Assembly (NCBI RefSeq): GCF_000178855.1
Contig: NZ_ADVG01000002.1
Span: forward strand, 1,984,001-2,048,000
Origin: Ktedonobacter racemifer DSM 44963
GTDB lineage: Bacteria; Chloroflexota; Ktedonobacteria; Ktedonobacterales; Ktedonobacteraceae
Direction: 5' to 3'
DNA: 64,000 bases
Below, piece after piece: positions 16,181 through 25,367 of this stretch; position 1 is the stretch's first letter; each line of letters starts with the position of its first letter. The notes beneath the pieces were generated by a model. The model had not been told where the DNA came from. It ran no database searches and saw only the letters and a list, made by a program, of their open reading frames with translations. Position numbers and translations under genes: made by a program.

Positions 16181-17380
16181 TCAGGGCGAGTTATCGACGC
16201 CACGTTGATCTTTCGTTGGTGTAGACCCATCAGGCGGAAGCACCAGGAGCGAAGGGCCATCGGGATTATCTTTATCCACGAGCAGCGTTCGCACCATCCA
16301 GGCAGGATATTCTGTACTTTGCTGAAAACTATTCACATGCCCCATGGTCCGGAAGACGCGCTGTACATTAAACTGGTTTAACTGTGTAGCAATCTGGCTA
16401 AGTACATCTTGCGTGACTCCATCACGTTGATCGCCCTGAATCCAAAAGATCACGCCATCGCGTTCATAGATCAACTCAATCTGACCATCATGAACCCACT
16501 CATGGGTACTATTATCCAGATTATACACCCAGTTGCCATCAACAGTGATAGCCGCCTGACCATCGGGACCAATCCGTAGCTCATGCGCCGAACCAAGCGA
16601 AACATTTTGAATAACCTTGACTCGTGGCTTCAATTCCCAGATGGTAATTTTTCCCGAACCATGCGGTTTCAAACCAGGTGCTGAATAATGGCTCACTAAT
16701 TGCAGGACGGGGCCATCCGTCCAGAACACACCCTGGTTCTGGATCAGGTAGGCCTCCTCCATCGTATAGTTCTCAGGCAGATAACTCGGCCAGTAGAGGG
16801 GGAATTGCAGGCGTGAAACGGTTTCCAGAAAGCTAATCTGCTTTGGTTCATTCTCAATATTTGCCCGCAACGGCTGGGGAGAGGTCTTTGCTGCATCCAA
16901 CTCTTTGGGAAGCAAGCGTGTCTGTACCACGCCTGCATGCGGTCCCGCAACGAGATAGATGACTCCCGAGGCAAAGGCGTTGCCTGTGGCCATCATTGTA
17001 GCCAGCATAAATAAAAAGCAAGAAGAAGCCACAACAGCCAGAGGACGCTGTACCGGAGCCATTTGAGATACCCACTGCCAAAGCGAGAAGCGAAAAAGGT
17101 GGCGATGCAGGCGTAGGCGACGAAACACACGAGCGTATGTCCGCTGCTCTAGTCCTTGAGTAGCGGGCTGGAAACGACTATTCTCCGCGTCTAGCAGCGT
17201 TTGCACAAAGTAGGGAGGCAGCTCCTCATCCGCAGGTGAGAAGAGCCCCTGTAACTCATGGGCAAAGTCTAGATCTTCTTTCGAAAAGTCATCTGGTAGC
17301 CGTCCCTCTTTCTCCAGATAGAGTGCAGAGGGATCTTTATCTGGCTCCTGCAAGCGTCGATCAAATTCGCTCATACTCAT
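16181..17380 (-). CDS. Membrane-anchored anti-sigma-factor-like protein
   Basis: This 399 aa protein is probably the partner of the ECF sigma factor encoded just upstream (20 bp overlap). The N-terminal 120 residues are hydrophilic and resemble the cytoplasmic part of an anti-sigma factor, without a clear zinc motif. One membrane segment follows (LAVVASSCFLFMLATMMA, about 135). The outside part has a DUF4367-like arrangement (LYWPSYLPENYTMEEAYL, LIYERDGVIFWIQGD). AAGGAG stands upstream of the ATG. The role is inferred from gene order and layout; the sensed signal is unknown. Confidence 0.65.
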   Translation of the reverse strand: MSMSEFDRRLQEPDKDPSALYLEKEGRLPDDFSKEDLDFAHELQGLFSPADEELPPYFVQTLLDAENSRFQPATQGLEQRTYARVFRRLRLHRHLFRFSLWQWVSQMAPVQRPLAVVASSCFLFMLATMMATGNAFASGVIYLVAGPHAGVVQTRLLPKELDAAKTSPQPLRANIENEPKQISFLETVSRLQFPLYWPSYLPENYTMEEAYLIQNQGVFWTDGPVLQLVSHYSAPGLKPHGSGKITIWELKPRVKVIQNVSLGSAHELRIGPDGQAAITVDGNWVYNLDNSTHEWVHDGQIELIYERDGVIFWIQGDQRDGVTQDVLSQIATQLNQFNVQRVFRTMGHVNSFQQSTEYPAWMVRTLLVDKDNPDGPSLLVLPPDGSTPTKDQRGVDNSP

Positions 17381-18023
17381 GGGCGTGCTCCTTGAGCGTT
17401 TCTCGTAAGCTCTTTCGCGCCCGCCACAAACGGGTATCTACAGCGTGACGGGTCAGCCCAGTCTTCTTCGCCAGCTCTTCGGTGCTAGCAAACTTAAAAT
17501 AGCGTTGGTAAATAAGGTAACGATCGAGCTCAGGCAGCGTCGCCAGGGCGAGACGCAGTTCCTCGCGTCTCTCACTTTGCTCTAACAGGTTCTCCATACT
17601 GGTCTCTGGATGAGGAGGAAGCGCTACACGCGCATCTGTCTCGCCCCAACCAGAAAATTTACGACTTCCACTACCATCTGAGGAATTCCACTGACGTGTT
17701 TCATCAGCGGATTGCAGGGTATGCGTTTGCCTACGACACAGCTGGCGCCTGCGATCCAAAGCAATATACTTCGCCCGCATGGTCAACCAGGTGCGCAACG
17801 TCCCTCGACTGGCGTCAAAGGTATCGATTTCCTGCCAGACAGCTACGAAAAGGTCGTTGACGCACTCCTCAGCGTCTTGAGCTACCCCAATGCCGTCGAG
17901 GACGACACGGATAAAATAAAATACTTCACGAGAGTAGCGGGTGATGAGAGTCTCCAACGCTTCTGGATCACGCTCATGCAACCGTCGGGCCAGGTCATCA
18001 TCAGACCAATCATGTCGCACCAT
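17361..18023 (-). CDS. ECF-type RNA polymerase sigma factor
   Basis: This is a sigma-70 family factor of the extracytoplasmic-function group. Region 2 is seen in ITRYSREVFYFIRVVL, AEECVNDLFVAVWQEIDTFD and RTWLTMRAKYIALDRRRQ. Region 4 is seen in LATLPELDRYLIYQRYFKF and ELAKKTGLTRHAVDTRLWRA. A linker of about 50 residues separates them, longer than usual. The start at 18023 is set by AAGGAG 5 nt upstream; the upstream extension has no such signal. The 3' end overlaps the anti-sigma-like gene by 20 bp, so the pair is co-translated. Confidence 0.88.
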   Translation of the reverse strand: MVRHDWSDDDLARRLHERDPEALETLITRYSREVFYFIRVVLDGIGVAQDAEECVNDLFVAVWQEIDTFDASRGTLRTWLTMRAKYIALDRRRQLCRRQTHTLQSADETRQWNSSDGSGSRKFSGWGETDARVALPPHPETSMENLLEQSERREELRLALATLPELDRYLIYQRYFKFASTEELAKKTGLTRHAVDTRLWRARKSLRETLKEHAHEYERI

Positions 18024-18196
18024 CTTTGCTCCTTGCAGACCTGTGTATTCTCGCTCCTTGCAGGTAAACAAAAAACCAAGCCTGCTAAAGACATACAAGA
18101 AGTGAAATACACTGATCAATGGTACAAGCCCTTTCACTGTAATAAGATATACGCTTCCTAGGAGAAGCTTCTCTCATGGTTTCGGGGCTTTTTACA

Positions 18197-18225
18197 ATTT
18201 TGCGCAAAACAGCGATAATTGTCAA
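18197..18225 (-). promoter_or_regulatory. Promoter candidate of the ECF sigma operon
   Basis: On the minus strand, TTGACA (18225-18220), 17 nt, then CAAAAT (18202-18197). The -35 is perfect and the -10 matches 4 of 6. It lies about 170 nt upstream of the sigma start. Confidence 0.45.
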
Positions 18226-18363
18226 GATGTTTTCTCATGAGATTCGCAGTTAAGCAGGCGTAAATAAACAATCTGTAAGGCATAGCCATTCAGACGCACA
18301 CACATGACTATCAGGCTAACAAAAACTATAGCAAGCGAGCATATAGGCAGAATAAGATGGGCA

Positions 18364-18372
18364 TGCTATAAT
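18364..18372 (+). promoter_or_regulatory. Extended -10 promoter of the DUF1028 gene
   Basis: TGC followed by TATAAT (18367-18372), 35 nt before the ATG at 18408. There is no good -35. Confidence 0.55.
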
Positions 18373-18407
18373 GACCGCACTAATCCATGTATTGATGGAG
18401 GCTGCAT

Positions 18408-19277
18408 ATGACCTACTCGATAGTCGCAAGAGATCCAGAGCGCGGTGAGCTCGGCATAGCCGTACAATCCAAATTCCTCTCGGTAGGGGCGGTCGTTCCC
18501 TGGGCCAAAGCCGGAATTGGCGCCATCGCCACCCAGGCCCTGGCGAACACTGGTTATGGAATTCAGGGACTCAACCACCTGGCGGCAGGACGCTCCGCCC
18601 AGGAAACCCTGAAGCACCTTCTGGCAAGCGACGAAGGGCGAGCAGATCGCCAGGTTGGCATCATTGGCATGACAGGCCAGCCAGTAAGCTTTACAGGCGA
18701 ACGCTGCTTTCACTGGGCGGGTGGGCTCACAGGCGAGCATTATGCCTGCCAGGGGAATATCCTGGTCAGTGGAGACACCGTCGAGGCCATGGCACGAACC
18801 TTTGAGGAGACAGGCGGACTTCTCTGTGACCGCCTGCTGGCAGCCCTGGCCGCGGGCCAGGCCGCCGGTGGCGATGGTCGCGGACAGCAGTCAGCGGCCC
18901 TACTTGTTGTGAAAGAGGGCGCAGGCTACGGTGGTTATACCGACCGCTTCATTGACCTGCGCGTCGATGATCATCCAACCCCTATCGATGAACTCAAACG
19001 CATTCTCGAACTGCACAAACTCTATCTCTTCCGCCCTGATCCCGCCGACATCTTGACTATCGATGCCTCCCTGGCTCAGGAATTGCAAAAGCTCCTCACC
19101 ATCACAGGTGATTATCAGAGCCCTATCACCAGCCGCTATGATGAACCTACACGCGAAGCCTTCCGCGCCTTTAGCGGCCGCGAGAACCTGGAGGAACGCT
19201 GGTTTGAAGACGCACGCATCGACCGCGTTGTCCTCGAGTTCCTCCGCCAAAAAGTAGCAGACCACAAAGCACACTAA
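18408..19277 (+). CDS. DUF1028 family protein (Ntn-hydrolase-like fold)
   Basis: The N-terminal 220 residues match the DUF1028 family (MTYSIVARDPERGELGIAVQ, KAGIGAIATQALANTGYG, DRFIDLRVDDHPTPIDELKR). The family is predicted to have an Ntn-hydrolase-like fold; its reaction is not established. The C-terminal 70 residues are a helical extension seen in some members (possible binding domain). Total length is 289 aa. GGAGG precedes the ATG. It is a single-gene unit that ends at a 29-bp palindrome. Confidence 0.82.
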   Translation: MTYSIVARDPERGELGIAVQSKFLSVGAVVPWAKAGIGAIATQALANTGYGIQGLNHLAAGRSAQETLKHLLASDEGRADRQVGIIGMTGQPVSFTGERCFHWAGGLTGEHYACQGNILVSGDTVEAMARTFEETGGLLCDRLLAALAAGQAAGGDGRGQQSAALLVVKEGAGYGGYTDRFIDLRVDDHPTPIDELKRILELHKLYLFRPDPADILTIDASLAQELQKLLTITGDYQSPITSRYDEPTREAFRAFSGRENLEERWFEDARIDRVVLEFLRQKVADHKAH

Positions 19278-19288
19278 ACGCAGTTTTT

Positions 19289-19377
19289 TTGATAGATGGT
19301 GTGATGCATGTGGAGAGTCGCAGGCTCTCCACATGCATCACACCATCTATCAAAGCGAGCACCGCAGGCGCGAGGTG
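19289..19377. repeat. 29-bp perfect palindrome plus reversed head motif
   Basis: The arms are 19289-19317 and 19325-19353, with loop TCGCAGG. The reversed head CGAGC-ACC-GCA-GGC-GCGAGG follows at 19356-19375. The element sits between two convergent genes. The T-run at 19284-19290 lies before the hairpin on the plus strand, so it cannot act as a terminator tail there. Confidence 0.88.
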
Positions 19378-19926
19378 TTAACCAAACTGGATGTAATCCG
19401 AGGGTATCGGCTCAGCAAGCCAGACCATATCGTTACCAAGATAGAAACGCACGCCATTCGCCTCGGCTTTGCGCGCATGGACCTTGAGAATGATTGGATG
19501 ATTTGTGCGCCTGCGCGCAACGACCATTGCTGTCTCTTCATCGGCAGAGAGATGCACATATTGGCGCTTCATAGGACTCAGCCCCCTGCCTTTAATCAGA
19601 TTGGCTGCCTGGGGCGTCGTGCCGTGATAGAGGATCTCTGGAGGTGTTACTGGCTGCTTCTCGACTTTTGTAGGTACTGAATGACCATAGTAGGCGCGAA
19701 TCTTGCCATTACGCACCTCAAAGCGCTGCTTCTCAGACTGCTCCAGTACCGCCAGCAGATCGGCCTCCTTCAGCGTGGCCCAGTAGCTCCGTTGCTGACG
19801 CAGAGCGGCCAGCAGATCTTTAAGCGAGACCCATCCCTCCGCGTCAAGAGTCAGCCCGTGGCTCTGTGGATCATGGCGTAGGACATACGCCATCGTCTTG
19901 CTCAGTTGTACGAGGTGTTTTTCCAT
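19378..19926 (-). CDS. kptA: RNA 2'-phosphotransferase (Tpt1/KptA family)
   Basis: KptA moves an internal RNA 2'-phosphate to NAD+, giving ADP-ribose 1'',2''-cyclic phosphate. The 182 aa protein has the normal length. The four conserved catalytic Arg/His positions are covered by MAYVLRHDPQSHGL, LYHGTT and YVHLSADEETA. Residue R/V segments near IILKVHARKAE complete the NAD-binding half. The start has GAGAAG upstream. The bacterial role is unclear, since bacteria lack the 2'-phosphate tRNA splicing junction. A NUDIX hydrolase gene is divergently placed next to it. Confidence 0.9.
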   Translation of the reverse strand: MEKHLVQLSKTMAYVLRHDPQSHGLTLDAEGWVSLKDLLAALRQQRSYWATLKEADLLAVLEQSEKQRFEVRNGKIRAYYGHSVPTKVEKQPVTPPEILYHGTTPQAANLIKGRGLSPMKRQYVHLSADEETAMVVARRRTNHPIILKVHARKAEANGVRFYLGNDMVWLAEPIPSDYIQFG

Positions 19927-19995
19927 CTTTACTTCTCATCAGTAGAAATAATAAAAGCAATATATTTTTTCTCATTGTAAACAGGAAGAATGCTT

Positions 19996-20430
19996 ATGTC
20001 TACAGTTCACGCGACATTGCCCGTGGCCGTCCATCTCTTTTTAGTCCAGGAACAATCCATACTCCTTTTGCGGCGTTATAACACAGGCTACGAGGATGGC
20101 AACTATAGTGTTATCGCGGGACATCTCGATGGCGGGGAAGAGGTCAAGCAGGCCATGATCCGCGAGGCATATGAAGAGGCGAGCATTGAGATCAGCCCTG
20201 CGGATTTGCAGGTCGTCGGCATCATGCATCGCAAAGCCGGGGATGAGCGTATTGACTTCTTCCTGGCGGCACAGCGCTGGCGCGGAGAATTACGTAACAA
20301 CGAACCACATAAATGCGATGAATTAGCCTGGTATCCGCTTACTGGCTTACCAAAAAACATCATTCCTTATGTGCGCCAGGCATTAGAGAATTATCGTGAG
20401 GAGCGTTGGTTCGATAGCTTTGGTTGGTAA
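19996..20430 (+). CDS. NUDIX hydrolase
   Basis: This enzyme hydrolyses a nucleoside diphosphate linked to another moiety; the substrate is unknown. The 144 aa protein has a complete Nudix box: GHLDGGEEVKQAMIREAYEE, then ASIEI. The start at 19996 is preferred because AGGAAG lies 7 nt before it; an ATG two codons earlier is only 1 nt from the site. It is divergent from kptA, and processing of an ADP-ribose derivative is a possible link (inference only). Confidence 0.88.
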   Translation: MSTVHATLPVAVHLFLVQEQSILLLRRYNTGYEDGNYSVIAGHLDGGEEVKQAMIREAYEEASIEISPADLQVVGIMHRKAGDERIDFFLAAQRWRGELRNNEPHKCDELAWYPLTGLPKNIIPYVRQALENYREERWFDSFGW

Positions 20431-20436
20431 CTAACA

Positions 20437-20486
20437 AAAAGAGCAGGTGGTCGGTTCTACATATAGAACCAGCCACCTGCTCTTTT
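20437..20486. terminator. Bidirectional intrinsic terminator, 23-bp stem
   Basis: The arms are 20437-20459 and 20464-20486 with two internal mismatches and loop CATA. The stem edge is AAAAGAG/CTCTTTT, giving a U-tract on both strands. It serves the NUDIX gene and the convergent flavoprotein gene. Confidence 0.85.
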
Positions 20487-20499
20487 ACTTCGTATTATT

Positions 20500-22305
20500 T
20501 TATACGTTGAGCATAGGAATCTTCGAGACACTCCAGCGGCTATTGGGGCTGGATACCTCGAACTGGACCATGCTGATGGCGTCTGTCGGACAGCGCACGA
20601 CGCAGAGACCACAACGGATGCACTTCTCCTCGTCGATGATCATGTCCGCGCCACCCTCCCAGGTGCTTGTGCCCTGGTGCATAGGATCACCCTTCACTAC
20701 GCGTGAGAGGCCCTCCATGCTGATGCAGTCATAAGGACAGATGTCGACGCAGCCAGAACAGAGAATACAGATCGAGGGGTCGATCATAATATTCAACTGA
20801 CACTGGAGACAGCGGCGCGCCTGTACGACGGCTTCCTGTGGAGAGTAGCCAGTCTCGGTCTCGCGTGTATGGCTATAACGCTCGGACAGCGGCAGGGATG
20901 GAATCAACTGGTGAGGAATCGACTCATAGTTGTCGACCATACCACGGCGATAGTCAGGAAGCTCAATCTCTTCTGCGGGCTCCGCCGGAAGATCCTGTCC
21001 GCCCAGGTAGCGATTAATCGCACCAGCGGCATCGCGACCATCACCCACGGCCGAGATCAGGTTACGCGCGCCCTGGGTATAGTCACCACCGGCAAAGAGG
21101 CCAGCGTGGCTCGTCATCCAGGTTTCGACGTCGATCAGCGGCACACCCCACTTGTTGACCTCCAGGCCAAGCTCCTCGGTCTGCAGCCAGGTCGTATCGC
21201 TATACTGACCAAAGCAAGGGATAACGCTATCGACCTCGATCTCAAACTCAGTGCCGGGGACGGGGATCGGACGACGGCGACCGCTGGCATCGGGATCACC
21301 TAGCTTATTACGCACGAAGCGTACACCGCTCGCATGCACGCCATCCTTCGAGAGCACCTCGGTCTGTGAGACGAGATACTGGAACTCCACGCCCTCGAAC
21401 TTGGCCTCGTCGACTTCGTACTCGTCGGCAGGCTGCTCCTCTTCAGAGCGGCGATACATGACGTACACTTTCTCCGCACCAAAGCGGATCGCGGTACGAC
21501 AGCAGTCCATCGCGGTAAAGCCCGCACCGATGATCGCTACGCGTTTCCCAATGAAGGCAGGCTCACCGAAGTTGGTTTTATCAAGGAGGCCGATACCATC
21601 CTCGACGCCATAGAGATCAGCGCCTTTGACCACCTTATTATCGGGGCCAGTCATCGGATTTGGAATGTAACAGCCCGCACCAATGTAGACGGCGTCATAC
21701 TCCTTGAGGAGGTCTGTAAGCTGCACGTCACGACCGACGCGTGTATTGTATTTGACCTCCACACCCAGGTCGGCCATGTATTCATCGCACTCTTCACGCG
21801 TGACATCGCGCGGCAGACGCCAGATGGGAATACCGTTGATCATCACGCCACCAGCAACAGGGTACTGCTCATACATAGTCACAGGATACCCCAGTTCACG
21901 CAGATCGCGTGCGCAGGCCAGGCCAGCCGAGCCACCGCCAATGACCGCAACCTTCTTATCCTTCGTAACCGGAGGACGCTCAGCATGGTGGCGATACTCG
22001 CGATGGTCGGCGGAGGCGCGCTTCAGCCAGCAGATGGAGATCGGCTTGCCATCAACCTTATTACGGCGACAGACAGGCTCACACGGACGAGCACAGGTGC
22101 GACCCAGCACGCCTGGCACAACGTTGGCTTTGCGGTTGAGCAGATACGCCTCGTCGAAACGGGCTTGGGAAATGAGACCGATGTAGGTAGCCACGTCGGT
22201 GTGTGCCGGACAGCCCACCTGACAAGGGATATTGGTTTGATACCAGTCCGGTGTTGTGGTTACCGATTGGTATCGAGGTGACAATTCGCTATCGGGATCA
22301 AGCAT
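20500..22305 (-). CDS. GltD-like NAD(P)H oxidoreductase with extra ferredoxin domain
   Basis: This is an iron-sulfur flavoprotein of about 601 aa, related to the small subunit of glutamate synthase. The N-terminal cluster domain has CQVGCPAHTD and CARPCEPVC. The FAD Rossmann motif is VAVIGGGSAGLACARDL (about 135) and the NAD(P) motif is VAIIGAGFTAMDCC (about 270). The C-terminal domain has two [4Fe-4S] motifs, CILCSGCVDICPYDC and CIRCGLCVVRCPTDA. There is no glutamate synthase large subunit nearby, so it is more likely an electron-transfer subunit of another system. The start at 22305 has AAAGGACC upstream. Confidence 0.82.
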   Translation of the reverse strand: MLDPDSELSPRYQSVTTTPDWYQTNIPCQVGCPAHTDVATYIGLISQARFDEAYLLNRKANVVPGVLGRTCARPCEPVCRRNKVDGKPISICWLKRASADHREYRHHAERPPVTKDKKVAVIGGGSAGLACARDLRELGYPVTMYEQYPVAGGVMINGIPIWRLPRDVTREECDEYMADLGVEVKYNTRVGRDVQLTDLLKEYDAVYIGAGCYIPNPMTGPDNKVVKGADLYGVEDGIGLLDKTNFGEPAFIGKRVAIIGAGFTAMDCCRTAIRFGAEKVYVMYRRSEEEQPADEYEVDEAKFEGVEFQYLVSQTEVLSKDGVHASGVRFVRNKLGDPDASGRRRPIPVPGTEFEIEVDSVIPCFGQYSDTTWLQTEELGLEVNKWGVPLIDVETWMTSHAGLFAGGDYTQGARNLISAVGDGRDAAGAINRYLGGQDLPAEPAEEIELPDYRRGMVDNYESIPHQLIPSLPLSERYSHTRETETGYSPQEAVVQARRCLQCQLNIMIDPSICILCSGCVDICPYDCISMEGLSRVVKGDPMHQGTSTWEGGADMIIDEEKCIRCGLCVVRCPTDAISMVQFEVSSPNSRWSVSKIPMLNV

Positions 22306-22729
22306 TTTAAGGTCCTTTCCTGAGCATCCCACATACCAGCCCAATCCACATATATGGTGACTGGCGCAGGGAGCAGGGGAGACAGTATCGGCTTACGCCA
22401 CGACGGGCGGCCCTTCAAATCTTCATAATAAGCGCTAAACTTGGAATCGTAGATAAGACATGTAAATATACACCGGCACCGGGCAGGCGCCCACAGCCTT
22501 CTATGATTGCGACTTTATGTACGTGATAAGCGCACAGAAAGGATACTTTTCTCCGTAAGATTATAGCATAAGGTGACAATTGCGAACAAGCAGAAGCGAG
22601 CAGGAGCCAAGACACGCCATGCCTCATAGCCACACCGCCAGGTGCCTGCTTGCATTTGATCTTGCTACTCTCTATTTGGTATATACTAGTACAGATTCAT
22701 TATCCCGAATAAGGAAAGGAACGATACAC
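22306..22729. other. Divergent intergenic region before hutU
   Basis: It separates the flavoprotein gene (minus) and hutU (plus). A TATACT -10-like box lies at 22682-22687, without a convincing -35. I saw no long palindrome or repeat family member here. Confidence 0.5.
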
Positions 22730-24415
22730 ATGCCAGATACAAACCCGGCAAAGAAGCCAGGTCTCGCGGGTCCCCGACCAGTGCGCGCACCACGAGGAAC
22801 AAACCTCTCGTGCAAAGGTTGGCAGCAAGAGGCCGCAATGCGCATGTTAATGAATAACCTGGATCCCGAAGTTGCCGAAAATCCCAATGAATTGATTGTC
22901 TATGGTGGCATCGGCAAGGCAGCACGTAACTGGGAATGTTTCGACCGCATTATCGAGACGCTGCAAACCCTGGCGCAGGACGAAACCCTGCTTGTGCAAT
23001 CGGGCAAGCCGGTTGGTGTGTTCAGAACCCATACTGACGCGCCACGGGTGCTTATCGCTAATTCTAATCTGGTGCCGCATTGGGCGACGTGGGAACACTT
23101 CCGCGAACTCGACCGCAAGGGGCTGATGATGTACGGCCAAATGACTGCCGGATCGTGGATCTACATTGGTAGTCAGGGTATCGTGCAGGGTACGTATGAA
23201 ACTTTCGTCGAAATGGGCCGCCAGCATTTCGGCGGCGATCTCTCCGGCAAATGGATATTGACTGCGGGTTTAGGGGGGATGGGTGGTGCTCAACCCCTTG
23301 CTTCCGTAATGGCAGGCGCTTCCATGCTTGCGGTGGAATGTGACCCTGCCCATATACAGAAGCGCCTCGATACTGGTTACTGCGATGCAATCGCAAGCAC
23401 GCTTGATGAAGCGCTTGATCAAATCCGTGAAGCTTGCGAGCAGAAACAGCCTCTCTCCATCGGTCTACTGGGCAATGCGGCTGAAATATATCCTGAGCTG
23501 GTGCGTCGGGGAATCAGGCCGGATATGGTGACAGATCAGACTTCTGCCCATGATATTCTTAATGGGTATATCCCCGCTGGTATGAGCCTTGCGGAAGCTG
23601 ATGAACTGCGCAGGCGTGATCCTCAAGGCTATACCGAACGTGCGAAGGAATCCATTGCCGCGCAAGTGCGCGCCATGCTGGAATTTCACAGGCAGGGTAT
23701 TCCAGTGGTTGATTACGGCAATAATATCCGCCAGGTAGCGTATGATGCTGGTGTGAAAGATGCCTTTGATTATCCCGGCTTTGTGCCTGCCTATATCCGT
23801 CCGCTATTCTGCCGAGGCATCGGCCCATTCCGCTGGGTGGCACTTTCTGGCAATCCACAGGATATTTATAAGACGGATGCTAAGGTGAAAGAGCTTATAC
23901 CAGATAATCCGCATCTGCACCGCTGGCTGGATATGGCGCAGCAGAAAATCAAATTTCAGGGCCTGCCCGCCCGCATCTGTTGGGTGGGGCTGGGCGAACG
24001 CGCAAAGCTCGGCCTTGCATTCAATGAAATGGTGGCCTCTGGCGAACTCAGTGCGCCGATAGTGATTGGTCGTGATCATCTCGATTCAGGATCAGTCGCC
24101 AGCCCCAACCGCGAAACCGAGGCCATGAAGGATGGCTCTGACGCGGTATCGGACTGGCCGCTGCTCAACGCACTGCTCAACTGCGCGAGCGGCGCAACCT
24201 GGGTGAGCCTGCACCACGGCGGCGGCGTGGGCATGGGCTATTCCCAACATGCGGGCATGGTCATCGTCGCCGACGGGACGAAGGAGGCCGCAAAACGTCT
24301 AGAACGCGTACTTACCAACGATCCAGCAACGGGCGTCATGCGCCATGCTGATGCAGGCTACGATATTGCTATCGAATGTGCCAGGGAAAAGGGTGTCAAG
24401 ATTCCTATGTTCTAA
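22730..24415 (+). CDS. hutU: Urocanate hydratase (HutU)
   Basis: HutU converts urocanate to imidazolone propionate in histidine breakdown and uses tightly bound NAD+. The 561 aa protein has the usual length. Recognisable segments are ELIVYGGIGKAARNWECFD, TAGSWIYIGSQGIVQGTYE, YIRPLFCRGIGPFRWVALSG (with the active-site Cys) and SLHHGGGVGMGYSQHAGM. The start at 22730 has AAGGAAAGG upstream. hutH, hutI and hutG are absent from the window, so it is either an orphan or its partners are elsewhere. The stop is followed at once by a family A repeat. Confidence 0.95.
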   Translation: MPDTNPAKKPGLAGPRPVRAPRGTNLSCKGWQQEAAMRMLMNNLDPEVAENPNELIVYGGIGKAARNWECFDRIIETLQTLAQDETLLVQSGKPVGVFRTHTDAPRVLIANSNLVPHWATWEHFRELDRKGLMMYGQMTAGSWIYIGSQGIVQGTYETFVEMGRQHFGGDLSGKWILTAGLGGMGGAQPLASVMAGASMLAVECDPAHIQKRLDTGYCDAIASTLDEALDQIREACEQKQPLSIGLLGNAAEIYPELVRRGIRPDMVTDQTSAHDILNGYIPAGMSLAEADELRRRDPQGYTERAKESIAAQVRAMLEFHRQGIPVVDYGNNIRQVAYDAGVKDAFDYPGFVPAYIRPLFCRGIGPFRWVALSGNPQDIYKTDAKVKELIPDNPHLHRWLDMAQQKIKFQGLPARICWVGLGERAKLGLAFNEMVASGELSAPIVIGRDHLDSGSVASPNRETEAMKDGSDAVSDWPLLNALLNCASGATWVSLHHGGGVGMGYSQHAGMVIVADGTKEAAKRLERVLTNDPATGVMRHADAGYDIAIECAREKGVKIPMF

Positions 24416-24494
24416 GATCTTATTCCGAAACCCAACCCCATTCGGGGGCATGCGTCACTAGTGCTTCGCGCTCAGGGTTTCGGATAAGAAGTAA
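24415..24494 (+). repeat. Three-way-junction repeat, family A, copy 2
   Basis: The outer stem CCGAAACCC/GGGTTTCGG (24425-24433, 24475-24483) is perfect. The first inner hairpin has changed to CCCC-ATTC-GGGG and a short extra piece follows. The second arm, AGTGC-TTC-GCGCT, keeps pairing through a G-U. It begins at the hutU stop codon. Confidence 0.8.
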
Positions 24495-24520
24495 GCAAGT
24501 TGGATGGCGAAATAAACAAG

Positions 24521-24550
24521 AGGCGCGTTGAGCAGTTTCTCAACGCGCCT
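24521..24550. terminator. Intrinsic terminator between hutU and the convergent membrane protein gene
   Basis: The stem AGGCGCGTTGAG/CTCAACGCGCCT (12 bp) has a 6 nt loop and is followed by TTCCTCATT on the plus strand and by CTTGTTTATTT on the minus strand. Confidence 0.65.
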
Positions 24551-24554
24551 TTCC

Positions 24555-25367
24555 TCATTGCCTGTTATAAGCCCGTTGGACTTCTTCAATTTTCCACTCA
24601 TTATCCGCCTCCCGCTTTACAGTCACCACATCGCTATTAATCCCCTGGGAGTCATGAACAAGTTTCAAATTTACGCGAACCGGTGAGTTACTTTCATCGG
24701 CGACTCCATGAGTACACTTTACCACCCGATCCTGCGCCAGCAATACAATAAAGCGTGTGCGCGGTAACCTCGACTGTAAACCGGGTCCAAACTGCTCATA
24801 TGCCTGGGGATATTGCTCATGCACGAGACTGTCACAAAAGGTATCAAGCGTCTTCATCGGTGTAGGGCGATTTAAGTACGAGATCCCCTGCAACAGAACG
24901 ATGGGTAGCGCAACCAGGAGGAGTACTAGCGTTCCCACTACCAACCAGAAGCGCGCAGGCTTGTGTGCCCAAAAGCTCTGGGGTGGCGATGGCTCCGCCA
25001 GAGGTGGTGGATAATGATAGCTGGCATACTCGTGTTCAAATGATGGATGTAGTTCATCAATCAGAGGTGGTGGATAGCTATACTCCTGTGAGGATGGGGG
25101 GGTGGCCGGTTCTGAAGAACGGGGAAGCTCATCGTACGCGTGGAGCGCCTCATAGGTAGGCGCCTCATAAATCTTGTCCGCCATGGTATCTGCCGGGACA
25201 ACATCGGTTCCAGGCGGATAGGTTGATGAGCTTGATGCAATAGGCTCCTGTTTCTCAACAGTGGGTGGCCCCTGCGCCTCATCCTCATGCACTGGAGGAT
25301 GTGCGTGGCCGGACAACGGTACCGTTGGCTTATCAGGAAGATGGCTCCTAGGATCTTGATCTTGCAT
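24555..25367 (-). CDS. Single-pass membrane protein with Pro-rich cytoplasmic tail and NTF2-like outer domain
   Basis: This 270 aa protein is not assigned to a named family. Residues 1-145 are Pro/Ser/Glu-rich and likely disordered (repeats of YPPPL type). One membrane segment follows (FWLVVGTLVLLLVALPIVLL). The C-terminal 100 residues (LDTFCDSLVHEQYPQAYEQF to VVTVKREADNEWKIEEVQR) resemble DUF4878/NTF2-like outer domains. The start at 25367 has AAGGAG upstream. The same layout of tail, membrane anchor and outer domain recurs in several genes of the window. Confidence 0.7.
   Translation of the reverse strand: MQDQDPRSHLPDKPTVPLSGHAHPPVHEDEAQGPPTVEKQEPIASSSSTYPPGTDVVPADTMADKIYEAPTYEALHAYDELPRSSEPATPPSSQEYSYPPPLIDELHPSFEHEYASYHYPPPLAEPSPPQSFWAHKPARFWLVVGTLVLLLVALPIVLLQGISYLNRPTPMKTLDTFCDSLVHEQYPQAYEQFGPGLQSRLPRTRFIVLLAQDRVVKCTHGVADESNSPVRVNLKLVHDSQGINSDVVTVKREADNEWKIEEVQRAYNRQ

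Larger units (their letters stand above)
18024..18407. other. Divergent promoter region between the sigma gene and the DUF1028 gene
   Basis: It carries a minus-strand promoter candidate (18197-18225) and a plus-strand extended -10 promoter (18364-18372). I see no gene, and no repeat family member. Confidence 0.6.
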
